Part shown: positions 9,562-19,217 of the stretch, one piece after another | Layout of the letters: each line of letters opens with the position of its first letter | Numbering within the stretch: the first letter of the stretch is position 1 | Source of the DNA: Mesostigma viride | Taxonomy: Eukaryota; Streptophyta; Mesostigmatophyceae; Mesostigmatales; Mesostigmataceae | Direction of reading: 5' to 3' | DNA: 64,000 bases | Assembly: GCA_009746045.1 (NCBI GenBank) | Contig: RPFO01002086.1 | Span: 18,193-82,192, forward strand | The notes under the pieces: model-generated | The model's database searches: none | Told to the model about the DNA's origin: nothing | Seen by the model: only the letters and a program-made list of their open reading frames with translations | Made by a program: the position numbers and the translations under genes

Positions 9562-11647
9562 TACCAAAGTGCCTCAGCAGGCAGCTGATCAGTATCAGCT
9601 GCTCTACCACCTGATGAACCCGTATGGCAAGCAGGCAACCCTGCCCCATCGGGGGGACACCTAGCAGGCCCCTGTCAACCGGGGGCACCTAGGAAACCCA
9701 GCACCCCTTGGGTAGGTCCAAGGGGCAGGTCGTGCTCCCTGTAAGGATGGTTTGGTGGAGGATGTTTTTTGAATCTGTTTGCCCTTGCCAATAAAATCTC
9801 TTTGATTTTTTCAACACCATGGAATTTCGTGCTGCTCACTTTCATAGGTGAGCAGGGGTTGTATCATACTCTCTTTTCCATTAAGGTTGTGTGCCTTGGT
9901 GGATAGGCCCTGAGTTCAGTGGCTCAGGTGCCCCCCATTCAAGTGGAGGGCCATACCTCCCTTGACAGGTGGTTTCCCAGGACCCCAGTTCACTGAGGGC
10001 TCCCTAGGACACCTGGCCTCACTGTTCAGTGGCAGTAAGGGCATGGGTGCTGTCATGTTGTCTAGTACAATGTGCTCAGCCCAAGTACAGGATGCAATAC
10101 TCCTGTCACCTGTCACCAGGACTTCAGCCACAGCTGTGCAGGGCAGAGGTGGCATGTCCTCACACGTTGTGCAGGTGCAACGTGGACAGTTCAGGGTGCA
10201 ATAAACCTGGCTACTGTCACTCCTCAGGTTGCAGGAGACCTGAGCTCAGTTGCCCCAGCCTGGCTGGGTGCTATGGTTCCTGAGTGGGCGATGATGATGG
10301 GACAACATGGGACCTCGGTTTACCCTTGTATTTTTTGACAGAGGCACTCTTTGCTGGTGAAGCACTCCCTGGCTAGGCAGGCAGACGTTATTCTATCCCT
10401 TATGGGCTCGCGAGGAGGAACTCCCCGGGTCAGTTGAGCTAAACTTGATGCCACCAGAAGTATTGCACGAGTTATGGGGCCCATTATTTTTCAGTCCAGA
10501 TGTTGCAGTATGGGTGTCAGTTGCTCAGCACCTCAGTCAGCTTGGAGTCAGTCTCCTAGCTGGGCAGTTCAGGCTTGACGTCGCTAGCCTTCAACCTGAA
10601 AGGAAAACATAATGGGAGTTAGATGAGATTAAGGCTGACACACGGATTTCCGGCCTGCGCGCCGCATATTGCCCACCGCGGCTGAGCGGGACACCTCACA
10701 GTACTGTACGGCAGTCCGTACGGTATACTGAGGTGTCATGTGGACTGTTGTGCCGTTAGTGCCAGACTGTGCCTAGTCTCTAGCTCGACCCGCCAGATCC
10801 GGGTTATCCGGGTCTGACGGGCCGAGTGTAGTTGAAGCAGGTGACGTGGTCGCACGGCATTGCAGTGAACAGTTGTCCACTGGTAGAAGCTGCAGTCGGC
10901 GTTGCCATAGGCATATAGGCGTAGCATTGGGGAGTGCCACCACACCGAGCAGCTCTCACACAGCGTTCCATTCTGAGCCCGTTGTGGTCGAAGTATTATC
11001 ATTCATAATACATTCTCCCTTTCCTTTCAGTAAGTTGTTCGTTTAGTCCACTCTCAACTGCTGCACCTGCCAACTCGCCTACGCCTGCAACAGCATGGTC
11101 CGGATTCTCCATATTTATGGCCTGCGCTAGTTGCTTTATTGATAGTCTTTACATTGTCATCAAGTGAGTGAGACAACAAACATGACAATTGCCTGGGGCC
11201 ACCAGATAAATGTCCAAAATTATTTCAATGAGCAATAAAAGTGATGACTACAAGTAGTCAAGGAAGTGTTATCGCACAGCAAATTTGAAGCAATATCTTA
11301 TGAATCACGTTCCATAGTGGCCATCATGATATCACACACAAAAAGAGCATGCCCCTGAAAGAAAAGAGATCGGACTCAACGGACCTGACAAGTTGACCTT
11401 TCTTACCAACCAGTGTGCCTGGAACGTGAAGCGTGGGGCGGCCAGCAACGAAAGATTGTTCATGCAGACGGACCGCCCATGGTATTGCCGGGCGCATCAG
11501 TGTGTATGTCAATGAGACAACAGCGCAGGCCAGAGATCTGGAGAATCCGGACCAAGGTAGCTCGAGCCTGCCGTTATGTTATCCGCGTTTTCGAGTCGTG
11601 CACGATGATGGATATGAATCAGTGTGTATGTGGCCATCAACACCAAT
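9562..11647. other. Non-coding sequence 5' of the chromovirus
   Basis: No supported gene. The part at 9560-9860 (CCCCTTGGG words, then CAATAAAATCTCTTTG) looks like the 3' end of a transcript or an old LTR. The part at 9880-10400 has small frames only. A hairpin lies at 10691-10736. A frame from 11433 runs into the chromovirus insertion point but is too short to call a gene. Confidence 0.35.
10691..10736. other. Perfect-ended hairpin
   Basis: Arms 10691-10711 and 10716-10736 (ACACCTCA...GTACGG against CCGTACGG...TGAGGTGT) with a CAGT loop; 21-bp arms with a few internal mismatches. Confidence 0.6.
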
Positions 11648-11652
11648 TGCCG

Positions 11653-12225
11653 TGTTACGTCGCGTAACAATTCGTTGTAGTTACGGACGTAAATTAGGTC
11701 CTTTGCCTCGGTTGTCCCTAGGTTTACGTTTAGGCTCCTACCGGGACATTATTGTCCTCGTAACAGTACTGTGGTACATTGGGTGCCGTTGGGCGCCGCG
11801 CCGCGTACTTTACTAGTGGTCCTGATCCTGGGGTAGAATGTAGTGGACCAGCGTGCATCAGTAGATTTAGTGGACCAGCGTGCACCTGTAGGCGAGGGCC
11901 ATGTCGGCCCGAGCGTGTTGGACCGTTGGTGACCATTTATGCGCGTTCTACCCCTTGTGTGTGTACTCGGCGTGTGTTAAGTGAATTGACACATTTAGGC
12001 TTGGGTCACGGCAGTGTAGTTGTGTTTCCTTCCTCTATTCCTGGAGTAAACGGGTTTTGGTAAATGGTTGTATGGCGTATTATAGCAACACTTACGTTAA
12101 TGCATTGAGATCAGCTCCGTCACGTTCGTCTTTCGCCAGAGGGTTAAGTAGAGGAGGCCTGACCAGTTTAGGTAGTATCAGGCCCATTAGAGGTAGAGGT
12201 GGAGGTAGATATCCGCGGCGTAACA
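11653..12225 (+). repeat. 5' LTR of the chromovirus
   Basis: 573 bp with TG...CA ends inside an inverted TGTTACG/CGTAACA pair. It contains a tandem 17-mer TAGTGGACCAGCGTGCA (11841-11857 and 11868-11884). A short Arg/Gly/Ser-rich open frame starts near its 3' end (12057) and runs to 12431 in the leader; its coding status is unknown. Confidence 0.93.
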
Positions 12226-12226
12226 A

Positions 12227-12241
12227 TGGTTCCGGAGGAAC
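12227..12241 (+). promoter_or_regulatory. Primer binding site
   Basis: TGGTTCCGGAGGAAC starts one base after the 5' LTR. TGG pairs with the CCA end of a tRNA and the next bases would match an acceptor stem ending CCGGAA-CCA. It is not the common initiator-Met site; which tRNA fits needs a tRNA set from the host. Confidence 0.6.
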
Positions 12242-12747
12242 TTCAGTAGGTAGTGAACGAGACGACTATCCCTTGCCACATACACCTTTTCAAGACCCCT
12301 TCCGCGTCCAGGAACAAGAAGTCGACACTTCCTTGATAGGTAATGGGCGGGTCGCCTTCAAGCTAGGAGCGTCGTGCTGCCCGTTTCGGGACACGCTTTA
12401 CCTAGAAGCTAGACCTGCTCACAGCGGATAAATCCTTTCGTAGTTAGCCTGTCCTTCGCCTTGTTTTCCTGCTTACGGTTGTTTCCTGCCTTAGATCGGG
12501 GAGTATTACTGTTCGGAGACGATTAGCGTCGCCGTACCTACACCTTTTTCCTTGTGCTGCTGCTTTATTAGACGGCCGCACCCGCAGAGTTACGGGGCGC
12601 TGTGTTAGGACGAGCGCTGGGATATCCGGCCGCTGACTTAGGACGAGAGCTGGAAACTCCCGCCCTCCTTCTTCTTTCGGTGATCCAGATCGTCAAGCTA
12701 AGTCGCCTACCCCTACCTCGTCTAGCTTGACATCACAAGACACGCCA

Positions 12748-12753
12748 GGTGAG
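12748..12753 (+). promoter_or_regulatory. Candidate splice donor in the chromovirus leader
   Basis: CAG|GTGAGT is a near-perfect 5' splice site (cut after 12748), 10 bases before the leader ORF start. A strong acceptor lies just before the 3' accessory ORF (19211). The pairing is inference from consensus only. Confidence 0.4.
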
Positions 12754-12758
12754 TTATC

Positions 12759-13151
12759 ATGAGTCAACGTCGTGTTTTTACTGCGCCTTCCCATTCATCT
12801 AGTGATAATAGTTTAGCTAAGTATTACGTAGTTATTACCCCTCAATGGTCAGCCATTTTCCTCTCTTGGTCAGATGCTAGGAAGATAGTGCAAAACCGTA
12901 CATATAATGTAATTAGGTATAAGAAATTTGTTACCTTCGAGGAAGCTCAACAATTCCTTATAGACCATAGCGTATCAGATCTAGGCCTACACGTACGTTC
13001 TACTCCTCATGGTCGCCCTCCTGTAGAAGCTCTAGATTTTGCTACCCCTCCTTCGTCTCCCCCTAAGAGGGCTGCATCCTCATCTAGCTTAGATACTCCT
13101 CTCACCTTGGAATTCGGTTCCCTATCCATTACTGTTGTTAAAAAGGACTGA
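12759..13151 (+). CDS. Leader ORF with RNase H1 hybrid-binding / Cauli_VI-like domain
   Basis: An intact 130-residue frame lies between the LTR and gag, starting at ATG 12759 and ending at TGA 13149-13151. Residues about 20-70 show the pattern of the hybrid-binding domain at the N-terminus of RNase H1, also found in caulimovirus protein VI (Pfam Cauli_VI). It has a YYVV strand, an IFLSWSDARKIV segment with the signature W, then YKKFVTFEEAQQFL. In that family the domain binds RNA:DNA hybrid or double-stranded RNA. The C-terminal half is Ser/Pro-rich and probably disordered. It precedes gag by 124 bases in the same strand. A role in reverse transcription or translation is a guess; chance similarity in a short domain cannot be excluded without a profile search. 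Confidence 0.65.
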   Translation: MSQRRVFTAPSHSSSDNSLAKYYVVITPQWSAIFLSWSDARKIVQNRTYNVIRYKKFVTFEEAQQFLIDHSVSDLGLHVRSTPHGRPPVEALDFATPPSSPPKRAASSSSLDTPLTLEFGSLSITVVKKD

Positions 13152-13275
13152 TTTAAATTGTTCCTTTCTTTTAAGCCATTAAAATCTTTTCCTTTTCTTT
13201 CCTTGCCTTATATTAGGCCTTGTCCTTTATCCTTGTTGCTTTCAGTTAGATTTTTGATCATTTACTTAAACAAAA

Positions 13276-13327
13276 ATGGATCCAATGGGTGGTAACCTGT
13301 CGCCTATACCTACCAATACTCCTACTA

Positions 13328-13361
<34 letters not shown>

Positions 13362-15015
13362 CCATAACAACAATCGGGGTAACCGACGGGACTCACTTGA
13401 AACGGTACACCATCTCACTCCTCAAGGTAATCTTCGTGCCTCACCTCCTTCTCCGCTTGCTGATGGTCGCCGTCGTCCCTCACTTACCCCTCCTACCTAT
13501 GAACAACGTCAACGTATGCAAGTCAGATTTAGTGATGACCCTTCCCTTACCCTGAACCAGGCCCCTGCCCCTCCTGCAACCTTGGCTCAACCCTCCAGCA
13601 GGTCCTCACTAACTAACAATGTTTTTAGGCCTCCTTCCCACCCTGTTCCTTCCATGCCTGCTCTTAACACGGGTCGTGCCTCTGCCCCTGTCGGTCCTTC
13701 TGGGCGCCCTAGTGCAGTTCCCTTTTACCCACCTGCTTCCTGGTCCTACCCTGAGACGGCCTATGAGGCAGCCCAGGTCCCTACCCGTGTGGCTGATTTA
13801 GAAGTTAATAGTGATTTCAGCACCATGCCCTTAGATGACAGAAATTATGATCATTTTGCCTATTCCTCTCTTCGTGAGCAATATACTGTCCCCTTCTCTT
13901 ATGGGCACCAGCCTGAAACGGTGGCCCCGTCTAGACCCCTACCCAAGACTTTTCCTCTTCCTTCCTTCTATCCCGCTTATGTAGCAGTGGAAGCTAGTGG
14001 CCCTATGGGAAAAACTGACTCTTCTAATCCCCCTAAGCCCCCTGCTCTTCCCCTCTTTGCTAACCTTCCCAAGCTGGATGTCAAGTCTACCCCTCAACAG
14101 TTTTTCACCTTTATTATGTTGCTTACACAGAACACGGAGTCGTGGCAGAATCATAATAGATGGCGTCTTTCTGATGCTGTATTAGTTCCTCACTATCTCA
14201 CAACCTGTATTACTCCTGAGCTTGCTAACCTCATTCAGTGTGAGTCTTTGGCCTCTCATGCCTACCCTAACTCTGTAGCAGAATTGTTTAAGCGTTTAGA
14301 GAACCATTTAGTCCCTCCTGATTCAGATTGGCAGGATAGATTAGCCTTTGGTACCTTGCAGCAGGGTACTAAATCATTTAAGAGTATATGAAAGAGTTTG
14401 ATGCTCAGATGGTACGAATTAGGGATTGTCGGGTGCAGAAGTACGTGCTCGCTTCCTCCAGGCCTCAGTAGACCCTTATTACGTGAAGTCAAGCGCCAGT
14501 TCTCTGCCTACCGTTTTACTGATCTGCCCCTCAAGCATGTGCGCCAGCATCTTTGCGTGTAGCAGATTTCTTCTCCACCCTTCTCTTCCTACCCGTTCCC
14601 GTATTAATAATATTATCCTTACCCCTGAGGAGGAGAACTCCTATGTAGAAGAATTAGATATCTGTGTACTGACCTTTCAGCCCTTGATGTCTCTCATATC
14701 ACATGCTATCATTGTAAGGAAGTAGGTCATCTTAAACGTGAGTGCCCCAAGTTCCTTTCGGGTGCTCCCCCTCATCCCGACGCTCGCCCTCCTCGTACCC
14801 CTCAGCGTGCTCCTATTCGTCCTACTTCAGGACGCATCCCTTCAGCTACCCCTAGTAGGCTGAATGCTGTGCAGACAGGATCCCCAGGGTTCCCCTATGA
14901 TAATCAGGCTCCCGCACCCTCTTCAATCCCTCGTGACCCTCCAGCAGTGGCTTTTCCGCCAGGGTCTTCTTCGGGGTTCGTTCCTATGGATTTGGGGGGG
15001 GAGGGGGAACAGTAG
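13276..15015 (+). pseudogene. gag: Chromovirus gag (frameshifted)
   Basis: The intact frame is 13276-14391 (371 codons). The N-terminal region is Asn-rich and then Pro/Ser-rich. The capsid-like part starts near residue 270, where LPKLDVKSTPQQFFTFI leads into a helix-rich retrotrans_gag pattern. At about 14380 the frame must step back by one base to keep the expected KEYMKEFDAQ continuation. At least two more such steps follow before a CCHC zinc knuckle (C-x2-C-x4-H-x4-C, codons 14704-14745). A Pro-rich tail ends at TAG 15013-15015 after a G8 run. Each break fits loss of one base from a short homopolymer. Confidence 0.8.
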
Positions 15016-15076
15016 GCCTGTCAGCCGGGGGTAACCTGGACAGGTCCTTAGATAGTACCCCAGATAAAATTTTTGC

Positions 15077-16435
15077 CTGCCTGTTTTTATAACCTCTGTA
15101 GGAGCTGAATCTTCCCTACCACTACGTGTGCGTCCTCTTATGTTCTTGAATGGTGGTTTAACCGTCCCTCACACTGTTGTAGACCCCTTCTTGCATGCTG
15201 ATGAACTCTTGAATGTCTCTGTGTTGGTAGATAGCGGTGCGGCTAGCTCCTTTGTGAGCGAGGCCCTAGTTAGACGTTTAGGACTAGTCCCTACCCCTCA
15301 CACCAAACCCGTTACTGTTCATTATGCTGATGGTCGCACCAGTCATTCCCCGGGTACGGTGTCCCTTCCCATGGTTATACAAGGACGTACTGTCAACCTG
15401 ACGGCCACTATAGGCCCTATCACTACCGCTGATGTATTACTAGGATTAGATTGGCACCAGGATAATAAGATTACTATTAATTATGATACCATGGTCATTT
15501 GGTTTCCAGATAGCTCTTACTGGGTACCTGAACGTCATTATAGATTGGAAAATTTATCCTTGGTAGATATTACTCCTCCTACACCTGTTGATCCTCCTGT
15601 AAGACCTATACCTGAAGTATTAATGTCAAATGACGAATTACGTTCTGAATTAAAGCAAAATGGATACCTATTATGTATGTTCCTTCAGTTAGAAGTACAA
15701 GAGATACCTATCACTAATAATAGTGTGGATATAGATGTAAATACAGTGGATACAATAGGAGTAGGATTTACTGAAAATGAAATAGTAAGATACATGGCTG
15801 TGATAGATTCCTCAAAAGTATTTGAAGAAAAGACTCCTTCTTATCCTCCTCCTCGTTCTGTTTTACACCGTGTAGTTATCAAGGACGGTGCAGTTCCTAC
15901 GCACTCTCCGATGTATAGAATGGGCCCTACCGAGTTAAAGGAACTAAAACAGATTTTAGTGTCATTATTAGAAGCAGGATTGATAGAGCCTAGTAACTCC
16001 CCCTACTCAGCTGGTGTCCTGTTAGTTCCTAAGCCAAATGGCAAGTTTCGCCTAGTTACTGATTATAGGAAGTTGAATGATATTACTGTGAAATCTAAAT
16101 ACCCTCTACCTCGTATTGATGATATATTTAATAAGGTTAAAGGTTCCACTTGTTTCACAGTACTGGATTGTGCGGATGGTTTTTGGCAGTTGCGGATAGC
16201 TCCTGAGGATTGCCATAAAACCGCCTTTGCTACCCCTTTTGGTCATTACCAGTTTAGAGTAGCGGCTATGGGACTCTGTAACTCGCCTGCCTCTTTTCAA
16301 ATGTTAATGAATGAAGTGCTTAGACCTGTTATGGGAAATTCTCATCTTCCTCAGGTGTCCTCTGATCTAAAGGATCCTCCTTCTCCTCTGTTTCTTTATC
16401 TGAGCATGACCGTTCTTGTGCTCAAGCTTACTTAG
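15077..16435 (+). pseudogene. pol: Chromovirus pol: aspartic protease and N-terminal RT
   Basis: The protease has the catalytic loop VLVDSGAASSFVSEALV near 15220 and a second ADVLLGLDW block near 15430, as in retroviral-type aspartic proteases. The RT follows, with a FRLVTDYRKLN finger block, LPRIDD, TVLDCADGFWQL carrying the first catalytic Asp, and FATPFGHYQF...CNSPASFQ. The frame breaks before the YLDD motif. About 30 residues of extra sequence lie between the usual NEVLRPVMG end and YLDD, which is longer than in typical Ty3 RTs. Confidence 0.85.
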
Positions 16436-17508
16436 ATGATATTCTTATTTACTCTCCTGATTTTGAAACGCACCTACGTGATTTAAAGAAAGTATTAGAA
16501 ATAATGGCTGAAAATTCTTTGTGGGCGCGCCGTGCTAAAGTGCGTTCGGGTAGGAGTGTCCCATTTTTAGGGCACGTTCTGTCAGATGCCGGGGTCGCTA
16601 CCGACCCGGATAAAACTAAGTCAATTCAGGAATGGCCTACTCCTACCGACGTTAAAGGTGTACGTAGTTTCCTAGGAATTGCTTCTTACTATAGGCGTTT
16701 TATCCCGCGTTTCGCAACTATAGCAGCCCCTATTAATCATTTATTAAAGAAGGATATCCCCTTTGTTTGGAGTAGTGAGTGTCAGTCTGCTTTTCAGTGC
16801 CTAAAATCCCTACTCCTTTCCCCTCCTGTACTCATCCTACCGGATACTACTAAACCCTTTGTTGTGGCTACAGATGCTAGTAAAGTAGCTATAGGTGGTG
16901 TCCTTCTCCAGGATCAGGGTCAGGGCTTACAGCCAATTGAGTATATCTCTAGGACAATGCTCCCTGCGGAGCGTAACTATCCCGTCCACCAGCAGGAACT
17001 CTTAGCTGTGGTGTATTGTTGCCACGCGTGGCAGCACTTCCTTAAAGGTGCTCAATTTGATGTCTGCCTGAATGAACCCTGTGAGCTAGATCCTTATAGG
17101 TTAGTTATCCAAACGGATCATCGTCCCCTTACCCATCTTCTCTCCCAACCCAACCTTACCCCTCGGCAAGCGCGCTGGATGGAATTTTTAGCACAGTTTT
17201 CCCCTTTTAAACTTCAGTATGTCAAGGGTGTAGATAACATAGTACCAGATGCACTCTCTCGTCGTGCAGACTATTCCTTCTTCGAGGACCTTGATGTTCT
17301 CAATACTACTCTAGTTCCTACTACTATGGGTGTAACCCCTTATGGTGAACTACCTGATGATGATTCCTATGCCTACCTCTTTCATACAGCTGTTCGCATG
17401 CCTGATCTCCTTTCTCACGTAGGACTCTCTCTCCCGTGTGAGGCCCTTCCTGTGGCCTCGGTGGGGGGGAGGGGAAAAATAAAATTTCTATACCGCTTAG
17501 CCATATAG
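16426..17508 (+). pseudogene. pol: Chromovirus pol: RT C-terminus and RNase H
   Basis: The frame opens with AYLDDILIYS, the RT active site. VPFLGHVLS and SFLGIASYYRRFIP follow, the standard Ty3 thumb/connection. The RNase H has the catalytic Asp in VVATDASKVAIGG, then RNYPVHQQELLAVV with its Glu, VIQTDHRPLTHL and VPDALSRR. It ends in a G-run at about 17465, where the next coding block (integrase) continues one base back in another frame. Confidence 0.88.
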
Positions 17509-18503
17509 CGACTAGGTCAGGAAAGTCTTATGAAAACGTAGTCCCTAGGACCTCCCCTTCTCTTGGCAAGGCGGTAGGAGATCTCTTTAAACCTGTTCTG
17601 GATACTTCTGTAGCGATGCCTACCTCTGATCTTGAACGCCTTATTAGTAGATTTACGGCCACTGAGCCGGAAGCATTAGCTGCCATTGCTGCACATCCCC
17701 AACAATTAGGCAAGCACCCTTGTAAATTTGTAGGTGGGTTTTTATATGTGCAGATAGCAGATTCTCCCCCTCAATGGCGCCTGTATGTCCCTCCTATCTG
17801 TCGCTCCTCCTTGCTCTTTGAGTTGCATGACTTAGCTGCTCATCAGGGTGGTAAACGGGTACGGGACCTAGTAGCCCGCTCTTATTACTGGCCTTCCCTT
17901 TATAAGGATGTGGATGAGTATGTTAGAACTTGTCAATCTTGCCAGGAAATGAAACCCAATAATGTAGGACAGATAGCAGAACCTAGGACCTTGCCTGACC
18001 CTATCATGCCTTGGGATTCTATCATGATGGATTTTGTAGGACCTTTTAGAAAGAATGATAGGGGCAATGCCCAAATCCTTGTGTTCATAGATCGTTTTAC
18101 TCGTATGTGCCATCTTGTGCCGTGTCCTTTAGAACTCACCGCACGTGATTGCGCACGCCTATACCTCAATAATGTATATAGATATCATGGATTGAGTAGG
18201 CAGTTTATTAGTGATAAGGATAAATTATTTACCTCAGATTTTTGGCAGCAGTTTTTCGCTGCCATCGGTACCAAGGTTACCTACGGTACTGCCTACCACT
18301 CCTCCTCCTCTCATTTAGTAGAGCGTCTTAATAGAGTAGTAGAAGAAGCGCTTAGGCACTATGTTAATGGCTCGGGTAGTGATTGGGAGGATTATTTATG
18401 TTTGGTAGAGTTCTCCCTCAACAATTGTCCCCAAGCTGCGCATGGATATACGCCCTTCTTCTTAGATACTGGAGACAGCCCCTTACCCCTACCTCTCTCT
18501 TAG
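17474..18503 (+). pseudogene. pol: Chromovirus integrase (catalytic part)
   Basis: The N-terminal HHCC zinc domain is visible (HDLAAHQGG and CQSCQ). The DDE catalytic core has Asp in MMDFVGPF, Asp in ISDKDKLFTSDF and Glu in HLVERLNRVVEE. The segment before the Glu is SSSSHLVE rather than the common PQTDGQTE. A short linker upstream (17474-17615) joins it to RNase H. The frame must shift at about 18484 in a C-run to reach the C-terminal part. Confidence 0.88.
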
Positions 18504-19140
18504 CTAGTCCTCTACGGGACAAGGATGATGTGTCCCGAGATACTGTAGAAGGTGTACAGTCCTTACTAGATAGAATGAAAACTGCTCATGACCACGCGAT
18601 CTCAGGTATCAAAAAGCTCAGGCTAAGTACCTTGCTAGGTTGCGTGCCTCCTTAGATAGACGAGCACCTGAGATAGAAGTAGGAGATCTAGTATTAGTAG
18701 AAGGCCCCCGTGTTGGCCGTTTTGCTCATAAGTTTGAAGCAGAACTGAAGGTCAAACTTAGGCCTGCCTTCTTAGGACCCTTCCATGTGTTGTCTAGGGT
18801 AGGAAATTTCTTGTATAAAGTCGATATCCCTACCTCTTGGCAAACGCATTCAAACACCTTCCATAGGAGCCAGCTTAAACTGTACCACCCTAGTACGTTC
18901 GCTGGCAGGGAGTTAGCGCCTGCCCCTTTAGAGCATAATCCTGACACTGGGGAAGTAGAAGACGAAGTAGAAAGCATCGTGGCCCATCGAGATATCAAAA
19001 AGGGCCGCGGTACCCAGCGTCAGTATAAAGTGAAGTGGATGTATGCTCGTAGTGAAGTAGATAAGGTTTGGTATACGGAGAGTGAGCTAGATGGGTGTAG
19101 TCGCCTGCTGCAGGAATATAAAACCCTGCACAAGCTCTAG
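18485..19140 (+). pseudogene. pol: Chromovirus integrase C-terminus with chromodomain
   Basis: After two one-base frame steps (about 18484 and 18615) the coding continues to TAG 19138-19140. The first part has a GDLVLVEG...LGPFHVLSRVGNFLYKVDIP block, the SH3-like GPY/F module. The final 60 residues form a chromodomain: VESIVAHRDIKKGR, QYKVKWMY, and VWYTESELDGCSRLLQEYK. In chromoviruses this domain steers integration towards marked chromatin. Confidence 0.85.
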
Positions 19141-19210
19141 TCGTAGGCCTTCTCCTCTCTTATGTTATGTCTGCTGTCGACGGGTGGTTGGTTGTCCCCT
19201 CCCCTCCGCA

Positions 19211-19217
19211 GCCGTCA
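19211..19217 (+). promoter_or_regulatory. Candidate splice acceptor just upstream of the 3' ORF
   Basis: A pyrimidine-rich tract (19187-19208, CCCCTCCCCTCC) ends in GCAG at 19211, five bases before the ATG at 19217. Together with the leader donor at 12748 it would yield a subgenomic mRNA for the 3' ORF, but this is consensus matching only. Confidence 0.4.
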
